A DNA stretch of 5,021 nucleotides from Deferribacterales bacterium UBA4806 (GTDB lineage: Bacteria; Chrysiogenota; Deferribacteres; Deferribacterales; UBA228). The notes under the pieces were generated by a model that was not told the origin of the DNA, ran no database searches, and was given only the letters and a program-made list of their open reading frames with translations. Shown here piece after piece: positions 1 through 5,021 of this stretch. Where the stretch lies: positions 1-5,021 of the forward strand of contig DHGE01000185.1 in assembly GCA_002402635.1 (NCBI GenBank), written 5' to 3'. Position numbers and translations under genes: made by a program. Position 1 is the stretch's first letter. Every line of letters begins with the position of its first letter.

Positions 1-1
1 C

Positions 2-94
2 ATAACCCTATTAATCCCCCCTAACTTTGAGATCCTTGTTTTACCCAAGGACAAAGTAGAGGCAGGAATTGATGTTATTGCCCGATTAAAATAG
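2..94 (+). CDS. psd: C-terminal end of a probable phosphatidylserine decarboxylase (partial, 5' end outside window)
   Basis: An open frame enters from the left edge and ends with TAG at 92-94, giving 30 residues that include LLIPPNFEILV and DKVEAGIDVIARLK. This fits, without gaps, my recollection of the C-terminal beta-hammerhead of short bacterial phosphatidylserine decarboxylases (LPPG...VKPGDKVxAGETxxAxL). These are pyruvoyl enzymes that make phosphatidylethanolamine at the membrane. The catalytic LGST processing site would lie outside the window, so identity rests on this tail only. psd-pssA-leuA clusters are known in deltaproteobacteria, which supports the call, although here nothing separates this gene from leuA. 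Another protein with a lipoyl-like C-terminal turn is possible. Confidence 0.6.
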   Translation: MTLLIPPNFEILVLPKDKVEAGIDVIARLK

Positions 95-95
95 T

Positions 96-102
96 GAGGT
101 GA
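96..102 (+). promoter_or_regulatory. Ribosome binding site of leuA
   Basis: GAGGTGA lies five bases upstream of the ATG at 108 and two bases after the stop codon of the preceding gene. It decides between two in-frame starts: GTG 99 overlaps this site and has no comparable site of its own. Termination of the upstream gene almost on top of the site suggests translational coupling. Confidence 0.7.
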
Positions 103-107
103 CAAAA

Positions 108-1631
108 ATGCCTGAAAAAATTATATTCTTTGACACAACTTTAAGAGATGGTGAGCAATCTCCTGGTTTTAGCATGAATATAGACGAAAAGGTGAGGCTT
201 GCACTACAATTAGAAAAATTGGGCGTAGATGTTATAGAGGCGGGCTTTCCTATCTCTTCTCAAGGGGATTTTGAAGCTGTAAAAAAGGTTTCAGAGGTAA
301 TACAATTCTCGACTGTTGCAGGCCTTTGCAGGGCTAACAAGAAAGATATTGAAGTGGGATGGGAAGCTTTAAAGGGGGCAAAAAGTCCACGAATTCATAC
401 TTTTATAGCCACTTCCCCAATACACATGAAATATAAGTTAAATAAATCAGCTGAAGAGGTATTAGAGATTTCTAAAGAAGCAGTAAAATTTGCAAAAAGC
501 CTCTGTGCAGATGTTGAATTTTCAGCAGAGGATGCAACACGCTCAGATATAGATTTTTTATGCAAGCTTATTGAAGAAGTTATTAAACTAGGGGCAACAA
601 CTATTAATATCCCTGACACGGTTGGTTATACCGTTCCTGAAGAGTACTCTCAAATGGTCACAACAATTTTAAATAAGGTACCTAATATAGATAAGGCTAT
701 TTTAAGTGTTCACTGCCATAATGATTTGGGTCTTGCTGTTGCAAACTCTCTGGCGGCTGTACTTGCTGGAGCCAGACAAATTGAAGGTACAATCAATGGA
801 ATTGGAGAGCGAGCAGGTAATGCTGCATTAGAGGAAATTATAATGGCTCTTAATGTAAGGAAGGATTTTTACAAAGATGTAACATGCTCAATAAATACAC
901 AGGAAATCTATAAATCTAGCAGACTTCTTGCTTCAATTACAGGAATTGACGTTCAACCAAATAAAGCTATTGTTGGTAAAAATGCTTTTGCCCATGAAGC
1001 AGGAATACACCAGGATGGTGTTATAAAAATGCGTACCACCTATGAAATAATGACTCCTGAAAGCATTGGTCTTCCCTCTAATAAGTTAGTGCTCGGCAAA
1101 CACTCAGGCAGGCATGCTTTATCAGCAAGACTTGAAGAGTTGTCATTTAAATTAAACAAGGAAGAACTTGATAAAGTATTTTACAAATTTAAAGAATTAG
1201 CTGATAAGAAAAAGGAAGTTTATGATGAAGACCTTATTGCAATTGTTGAAAACCAACTAACAAAAATTCAGGAATATTATACACTTGAGTATGTAAATAT
1301 AGTAAGTGGTAATTCCACAGTTCCTACAGCAACTGTTCAGCTTCTTAAAGATAATAATATAATTACTGATGCTTCTATTGGAGATGGCCCAGTAGACGCT
1401 GTATTTAAAGCTATTGAACGCATTACAGACATCCCTGGTAGGCTAAAGGATTACAAAATTAAAGCAATTACTGCAGGCAAGGATGCACAGGGTGAGGTAG
1501 TAACAGTAGTTGAATTTGAAAAATCAGGAGTAAATGTTTCTGGACATGCTATTTCGACAGATATTATTTATGCATCAGCTGTAGCATACGTTAATGCACT
1601 CAATAGATATTTAAGTAGAGTTAACAGATAG
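108..1631 (+). CDS. leuA: 2-isopropylmalate synthase (LeuA)
   Basis: This enzyme condenses acetyl-CoA with 2-oxoisovalerate to 2-isopropylmalate, the committed step of leucine biosynthesis, in the cytoplasm. The 507 residues match the usual bacterial LeuA length. The TIM barrel starts with DTTLRDGEQSPG (residues 9-20). It carries the metal-binding HCHNDLG (202-208), the GIGERAGN loop (231-238) and HEAGIHQDG (296-304), followed by LGKHSGRHA (329-337). A C-terminal LeuA regulatory domain (about 400-507, with IGDGPVDAVFKAIERI) is complete, so feedback control by leucine is expected. The ATG at 108 is chosen over the in-frame GTG at 99 because GAGGTGA (96-102) sits just before it as a ribosome binding site, and the GTG lies inside that site. 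Only 13 bp separate it from the upstream stop, which suggests one operon. The full regulatory domain and the HCHNDLG/GERAGN context favour LeuA over homocitrate or citramalate synthase. Confidence 0.95.
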   Translation: MPEKIIFFDTTLRDGEQSPGFSMNIDEKVRLALQLEKLGVDVIEAGFPISSQGDFEAVKKVSEVIQFSTVAGLCRANKKDIEVGWEALKGAKSPRIHTFIATSPIHMKYKLNKSAEEVLEISKEAVKFAKSLCADVEFSAEDATRSDIDFLCKLIEEVIKLGATTINIPDTVGYTVPEEYSQMVTTILNKVPNIDKAILSVHCHNDLGLAVANSLAAVLAGARQIEGTINGIGERAGNAALEEIIMALNVRKDFYKDVTCSINTQEIYKSSRLLASITGIDVQPNKAIVGKNAFAHEAGIHQDGVIKMRTTYEIMTPESIGLPSNKLVLGKHSGRHALSARLEELSFKLNKEELDKVFYKFKELADKKKEVYDEDLIAIVENQLTKIQEYYTLEYVNIVSGNSTVPTATVQLLKDNNIITDASIGDGPVDAVFKAIERITDIPGRLKDYKIKAITAGKDAQGEVVTVVEFEKSGVNVSGHAISTDIIYASAVAYVNALNRYLSRVNR

Positions 1632-1646
1632 GTATTGAATCTTCCC

Positions 1647-1820
1647 TCATACCTTTTGAGTGAAGAGCATACATCTCTGCCCTGAGCTCTTATAAACCTC
1701 TATGGATGGGAGTCTTTTTGATTTAAACCCCAAAGCATTGCACCCGTATGGTTTATTTCTATCCCAAGTAATAACTAAATGTTTACACTTAAAGCAATTT
1801 ATGTAATTTTCTCTACTCAT
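1647..1820 (-). CDS. Small four-cysteine protein, 57 aa, probable metal-binding (often mislabelled uracil-DNA glycosylase)
   Basis: ATG at 1820-1818 and TGA at 1649-1647 give 57 residues. The start lies inside the end of the tetraheme cytochrome gene (8 bp overlap), so it is the last gene of the minus-strand operon. Visible features are NCFKCKHLVITWD (8-20), PYGCNALGFKSKRLPS (24-39) and SSGQRCMLF (45-53). C9 and C12 form a CxxC, with C27 and C50 as further ligands, a pattern expected for a small zinc or iron site. I recall a conserved family of about 60 residues with the same CxxC...TWD...P.GC.A.GFKSK..PS...SGQ.C layout in epsilon- and deltaproteobacteria, sometimes annotated as uracil-DNA glycosylase by error; it is far too short to be that enzyme. 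Function is unknown. AAGGAG lies about 16 nt upstream, so initiation probably depends on coupling. It is cytoplasmic by appearance, with no signal peptide. Confidence 0.8.
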   Translation of the reverse strand: MSRENYINCFKCKHLVITWDRNKPYGCNALGFKSKRLPSIEVYKSSGQRCMLFTQKV

Positions 1821-2589
1821 TAAATGTTTTTATAATCTCCTTTATTTCTTCTTCCTTTAATATTATCGGTGGCATTAATGCATTTTTTTTAATACCTCTT
1901 GGATTTTTGATCCATTCTCTTAATTTTTTTTCATTCCACTTTTTAACTTCCTTAATAGGGTTAAACTCATATGTAAATAAACCACTTAGATTTGGTCCTC
2001 TGCTACCAGATCCTAAGGGACCACTTTTTTTTGAAATCATCTTATGACACATTCCACATTTTTCATCAAATATATTTTTACCTTTTATACCTCTATTAAA
2101 GTGCAAAATTGTATACCCTTTATTGCTACCATTGCTGTAAAAGGCATTATTGAAAAGTGCATTTAAAATATAGACAATTTGCTTTTTTGAAAAATTATAT
2201 TGAGGCATGAATAAAAATGGATTCTTTATTGCATCATTTAACATTTTTATATCTTTTTCCCGAGTTGATTCATTAAGGTTTGCTGCTATATTATTACCTT
2301 CATTCCCTACTGTGTGGCATCGCCTACAAGCTGCTTTTTCTATTAAGTCATTTCCTTTAAATACTTTCCAATTATCTTTTATCAAAAAATAGGCATAATC
2401 TCCATTTAAAATATTTTTATGTGCAAGATCCATTCTGGTTGTGTAGGCGTTTCCTAAATGGCAGAGTGTACATAACCCCTTCGACTTATAATGAATTTTA
2501 TTTATATGACATGAAACACACATTTCCTCTGGATATATATGCCCAACGCTTAAAAGAATAAATAACAATATCAGAAGTTTATATGCCAA
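1813..2589 (-). CDS. Tetraheme c-type cytochrome (ExtS-like), electron acceptor of the bc complex
   Basis: This is a periplasmic cytochrome of 258 residues. A hydrophobic signal peptide covers residues 1-17. Four CxxCH heme sites follow: CVSCH (24-28), CTLCH (40-44), CRRCH (88-92) and CGMCH (178-182). The two later hemes look like class I cytochrome c domains with axial methionines, M128 in LFMPQYNFS and M239 in ALMPP. The first two are packed in a short N-terminal segment and are probably bis-His, with H33 or H57 as candidates. The start is TTG 2589, supported by AGAGGA a few bases upstream, inside the end of the subunit IV gene (19 bp overlap). The C-terminal pattern GPNLSGLF...LREWIKNPR...MPP resembles what I recall of ExtS of the selenite/tellurite reduction operon, but no lipobox is visible. 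The role is inferred from position: it carries electrons away from the Rieske/cytochrome b complex. Confidence 0.87.
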   Translation of the reverse strand: MAYKLLILLFILLSVGHIYPEEMCVSCHINKIHYKSKGLCTLCHLGNAYTTRMDLAHKNILNGDYAYFLIKDNWKVFKGNDLIEKAACRRCHTVGNEGNNIAANLNESTREKDIKMLNDAIKNPFLFMPQYNFSKKQIVYILNALFNNAFYSNGSNKGYTILHFNRGIKGKNIFDEKCGMCHKMISKKSGPLGSGSRGPNLSGLFTYEFNPIKEVKKWNEKKLREWIKNPRGIKKNALMPPIILKEEEIKEIIKTFNE

Positions 2590-3074
2590 TCGGATCCTCT
2601 AAAAAAATAGGCTACTACAGTTAAAATAATAATACATAAATATATGAGTATTGTTAAAAAGGCTATAATCCTATCATCATTGGGAAACCACATGGTCAAG
2701 TAAGTCTTCCCTTTCCCTCTTATAAAGGGTAACAATATATAAAAAAGTAAGAGCAATAGTAATAAATAAATATTATATATGCTATAGCTAACTAGTTCCT
2801 GAATCCACAATAAGAACCATGCTGATTTAGCAGGATTTGGAGGATATTTAATATTACCCCTTTCTAGTAAAGGAGCATCAATAAAAGCAGATAATACTAA
2901 AATAATTATAAGAGTAATAAGGGAAGAATATTTAATAATATTAAAAAAATAGGGATCACTTTTTATATATTCCCTTTCTTTATTGTTATTATATATAGGG
3001 GAGCACTCCTCTATCCTTTCTAATTCTATAAAAATGAATGACCATGAGTATAATAATAAATATAGGAACAACAA
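2571..3074 (-). CDS. Cytochrome b C-terminal subunit (subunit IV/PetD-like; ExtQ-like); start uncertain
   Basis: This is the membrane subunit that completes the quinol oxidation site of a Rieske/cytochrome b complex. Three membrane segments are visible (about residues 47-66, 95-117 and 136-157 of the longest frame), as in b6f subunit IV. The loop NPAKSAWFLLWIQELVSYS after the first segment is equivalent to the PEWY region and reads SAWF. The protein ends in FRGSDWHINF, a tail typical of this family in anaerobes. The coordinates give the longest frame, from TTG 3074, but its first 26 codons overlap the cytochrome b6 gene by 86 bp, lack a ribosome binding site and mostly encode a shadow of that gene. 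No ATG, GTG or TTG lies between the second TTG (3071) and the Qo region. The real start may be ATA at 2996 (9 nt after GAGGAG) or ATA at 2966 (5 nt after AGGG). Alternatively the two genes are joined by a +1 frameshift. Confidence 0.82.
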   Translation of the reverse strand: MLFLYLLLYSWSFIFIELERIEECSPIYNNNKEREYIKSDPYFFNIIKYSSLITLIIILVLSAFIDAPLLERGNIKYPPNPAKSAWFLLWIQELVSYSIYNIYLLLLLLLFYILLPFIRGKGKTYLTMWFPNDDRIIAFLTILIYLCIIILTVVAYFFRGSDWHINF

Positions 3075-3606
3075 TAATGTGTATAGTATAAAATCGAAGA
3101 ATAGTCAGGTAGCCTGTCACTCCATCGACAACTAGCAAGTTTTTAATAAAACTACCAGAGGGGACCTTCTCAATCAGCTCCATACCTGTCTGTGTAGCCC
3201 ATAAAGATAATTGGTCCATTGGTAAGAGATATCCTGTATATGCTTCAAATATTGATGCAATAAGGAGAATCATACCAATTACCCAATTGTAACTTCTAAA
3301 TCTGTAAGCGCCTGTAACAATAACTCTTAGAATGTGTAAAAATATTAATATTAAAAAGATATGATTACATAATCTGTGGAGATTTCTCAAATACTTCCCA
3401 AGGAAGACATGCTCTTCTATAAATAATATAGAATTATACGCCCTATCAGGAGATGGTTCATAATAAAATAATAGCAGGATTCCAGTAATAAAAAGAATTA
3501 TATAAACAAGAGTAGCCACACCTCCAAGGCAAAAGGTGTAACCAAACTTCAAATTGTTTTTTAAAATAACTTTAGGAAAAATATGTTTTAAAAAGTCTTC
3601 TAACAT
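2989..3606 (-). CDS. Cytochrome b6-type subunit of a menaquinol:cytochrome c oxidoreductase (ExtP-like)
   Basis: This integral membrane diheme cytochrome b transfers electrons from the Qo site to the Qi site. It has 205 residues, the size of cytochrome b6, with four membrane helices (about 27-48, 79-98, 106-128 and 172-192). Heme ligands are H77/H91 in helix B and H176/H191 in helix D; the 14-residue gap of the second pair is the b6 type, one more than in bc1. C26 in the FCLGG motif occupies the place of the cysteine that holds heme c_i in b6f. GYLLPMDQ (125-132) replaces the usual LPWDQ, and LTILRFYTIH precedes heme ligand H176. The ATG at 3606 directly follows the Rieske TAA in the same frame; GAAGGAGA lies about 23 nt upstream, so reinitiation is likely. 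It ends in a double stop, with subunit IV following in another frame. Confidence 0.93.
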   Translation of the reverse strand: MLEDFLKHIFPKVILKNNLKFGYTFCLGGVATLVYIILFITGILLLFYYEPSPDRAYNSILFIEEHVFLGKYLRNLHRLCNHIFLILIFLHILRVIVTGAYRFRSYNWVIGMILLIASIFEAYTGYLLPMDQLSLWATQTGMELIEKVPSGSFIKNLLVVDGVTGYLTILRFYTIHIIVVPIFIIILMVIHFYRIRKDRGVLPYI

Positions 3607-4008
3607 TTATATATAAATTATAATAACATCTCCTTCTATTTTATAGGTCAAAATTTTTAAGTTTTTATTAGCAGGGCCCTTTATAACTATGCCGTTAAGA
3701 TCAAACTCACTTCCGTGACAGGGACATTTAAAAAGTTCCTCCGTGAGATTTATCGTACAACCAAGATGTGGGCAAACTAAACTATAAACCTCTATGGCAT
3801 TATTCAGCTTAACTATTGCTGCCCTTTGCTCTCTCAAGACAATTCCCCCACCAGCAGGAACATCTTTAAGTTTCACTGTTATTTGTTTTTTCTGTCTGAA
3901 GACGTTAACCTTTAATATTTTATAGAGGAGTATACTCCCTAACAATAATATTATCGATTTAGTGATTATTCTTCTGCTGATTCTATAAATTGTATTAATT
4001 CTTCCCAT
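3607..4008 (-). CDS. Rieske [2Fe-2S] iron-sulfur protein (ExtO-like), Tat-exported
   Basis: This is the high-potential iron-sulfur subunit that takes one electron from quinol at the Qo site and passes it to a c-type cytochrome on the periplasmic side. In 133 residues it shows both Rieske boxes: CPHLGC (79-84) and CPCHGS (95-100). C79, H81, C95 and H98 should bind the cluster, with C84 and C97 forming the disulfide, and GPANKNL (111-117) is the proline loop. The N terminus has SRRIITK (11-17) followed by a hydrophobic stretch to about residue 29, which fits a Tat signal that stays as a membrane anchor. The ATG at 4008 is kept because it preserves the Tat motif. It lies 43 bp inside the preceding cytochrome gene and has no strong ribosome binding site. 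The small size and N-terminal anchor match Rieske proteins of bacterial b6f-like complexes. Confidence 0.94.
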   Translation of the reverse strand: MGRINTIYRISRRIITKSIILLLGSILLYKILKVNVFRQKKQITVKLKDVPAGGGIVLREQRAAIVKLNNAIEVYSLVCPHLGCTINLTEELFKCPCHGSEFDLNGIVIKGPANKNLKILTYKIEGDVIIIYI

Positions 4009-5021
4009 TTTTTTATATAATTCTCTACATATTTTCTAGTTTTTTTATTTATTTTACTATTATAAGTCATGTTATCAACAAAGGACCCATTTAACATCCT
4101 TTGACCAATACTTGAGTAAAAAGACCTAAGGGTTAGGTCATCTTTAGATAATTCATAAATATCTGTATTATTATCAAGTAGTAAATATTTTTTGCGATCT
4201 TCATGGCAACTTTCACACATTAATGTTTCAACTCTTATAGTGTGCGGATATAAGGCTTTCCAGAAAGCTCCCAACAGTCTATTATCATCACCTACTAATT
4301 GATTTTTGTATATTTGGGTATAGAAAAATACAAACTGAGGTCTTATGGGTGAATATTTATTTCTATTGTTAATACCTATAAAAGGTGAACCATACTCTTT
4401 AATAAAAGAACTTTTTACATACTCTCCAGAGACCTGCTTTAAACTTTTATAATACTTCCTTACATTACTATCTATAAATTGAATGTAAAAAGACCCTAAT
4501 TCGCTGATTGCCCAGGCAGAATGACATGCGTAGCATTCTAATTTTTCTAAGTGTTCGTCAATACTATGTTCGACTATATTCTTATTTATATTTTTGTGGC
4601 AATCTATACAGTTTTTTGAAGAGACTTGATTTTCAGATAGACTTTTCATGCTATGACAATAATTACATTTAAATCCTTTTTCATAGTGAACATCTGGCAG
4701 CATTTTTAAATAATATTCATCATCTTTATAAATTCCTCTTTTATAACGCTCATGATCTTCTCTCGCAGCCAGGCCTACATAATCTATACCTGTATAATAC
4801 TCCTTATGGCATCTTAAACATTTATCAATTTCAGGTTTTTTAATTAAATGCATATCCTTTACAAAGGAATGACAATCTAAACATTTAGTCACGTGACAAG
4901 TACTTTTACAATTTTTTTCATAAAAATTTTTATCTACAGCATCAAATGCATTTTTTATAGTATATTTTTCCTTTTCTCTATGCACCATTATGTTTGAAAA
5001 AATCCCCTTGAAATTCTTATG
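3966..5021 (-). CDS. Multiheme c-type cytochrome (ExtM-like), 5' end outside window
   Basis: This is a probable periplasmic electron-transfer protein at the head of the visible operon. Counting from the ATG at 4988, hemes attach at CLDCH (36-40), CLRCH (57-61), CNYCH (108-112), CIDCH (127-131), CYACH (152-156) and CESCH (258-262). CKSTCH (27-32) may be a seventh, atypical site. About 100 residues without a heme separate the sixth and last CxxCH sites, and a charged heme-free tail ends the protein. The ATG at 4988 is doubtful: no ribosome binding site sits at a normal distance, no signal peptide follows, and the frame stays open through 11 more codons to the right edge. The gene therefore most likely starts outside the window with a signal peptide and perhaps further hemes. 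It overlaps the Rieske gene by 43 bp, indicating co-expression. I cannot name the family firmly; membership in the large cytochrome c3/NapC/OTR-like group is likely. Confidence 0.87.
   Translation of the reverse strand, partial: HKNFKGIFSNIMVHREKEKYTIKNAFDAVDKNFYEKNCKSTCHVTKCLDCHSFVKDMHLIKKPEIDKCLRCHKEYYTGIDYVGLAAREDHERYKRGIYKDDEYYLKMLPDVHYEKGFKCNYCHSMKSLSENQVSSKNCIDCHKNINKNIVEHSIDEHLEKLECYACHSAWAISELGSFYIQFIDSNVRKYYKSLKQVSGEYVKSSFIKEYGSPFIGINNRNKYSPIRPQFVFFYTQIYKNQLVGDDNRLLGAFWKALYPHTIRVETLMCESCHEDRKKYLLLDNNTDIYELSKDDLTLRSFYSSIGQRMLNGSFVDNMTYNSKINKKTRKYVENYIKKWEELIQFIESAEE

Noticed and set aside
99..107. GTG at 99 as the leuA start
   Set aside because: It would sit inside the ribosome binding site of the ATG at 108 and has no site of its own. 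LeuA homologs start close to the conserved DTTLRDG.
395..619. 74-codon open frame on the minus strand
   Set aside because: It lies fully inside leuA, which has strong family motifs. The translation has no recognisable motif and no ribosome binding site.
1663..1692. Inverted repeat AAGAGC...GCTCTT as a terminator
   Set aside because: It has no T tract after it on either strand, has a 17-18 nt loop, and falls within the coding region of the small Cys4 protein.
1632..1812. Apparent 181-bp non-coding gap between leuA and the cytochrome operon
   Set aside because: All but 15 bp are covered by the 57-residue gene on the minus strand, so it is not a regulatory or RNA region.
2207..2392. 61-codon open frame on the plus strand
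   Set aside because: It is antisense to the tetraheme cytochrome gene, including its third heme site, and shows no motif of its own.
2571..3606. Reading cytochrome b as a broken pseudogene
   Set aside because: Both halves keep the expected residues, helices and ends, and split b6/subunit IV genes are normal in this family. The odd junction is reported as a finding instead.

Overview
The window is AT-rich (roughly two thirds A+T by eye) and almost entirely coding. It suggests a low-GC, menaquinone-using anaerobic or microaerobic bacterium with many c-type cytochromes. Deferribacterota, low-GC deltaproteobacterial relatives such as Desulfurella/Hippea, or a similar lineage would fit. This is inferred from gene types and base composition, not from a marker gene.

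Left part, + strand (2-1631): the last 30 codons of a gene resembling phosphatidylserine decarboxylase (psd), then leuA, a complete 2-isopropylmalate synthase that starts 13 bp after the psd stop. The two look co-transcribed.

Right part, - strand, transcribed from the right edge to 1647: six tightly packed genes. In order they are a multiheme c-type cytochrome that runs off the window (6 CxxCH motifs plus one CX3CH), a Tat-type Rieske protein, a cytochrome b6-type subunit, a subunit IV-type subunit, a tetraheme cytochrome c, and a 57-residue four-cysteine protein that overlaps the end of the cytochrome gene. The first five form a complete quinol-oxidising Rieske/cytochrome b complex with dedicated multiheme electron acceptors. 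Gene order and the sequence of the last cytochrome recall the bc-type cluster whose products are called ExtM/ExtO/ExtP/ExtQ/ExtS (selenite/tellurite reduction operon) in Geobacter. That is recalled from memory, and the physiological acceptor here is unknown.

Likely working: menaquinol is oxidised at the b6/IV Qo site. One electron goes through the Rieske cluster to the periplasmic multiheme cytochromes, and the other crosses the membrane through hemes bL and bH to a probable heme c_i. Points that deserve a second look are the lack of a normal start codon for subunit IV with a possible +1 frameshift at the b6/IV junction, a degenerate Qo motif (SAWF instead of PEWY), the CX3CH motif, and the small Cys4 protein. 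No RNA gene, insertion sequence, CRISPR array or clear promoter was seen. The promoter of the minus-strand operon must lie beyond the right edge.
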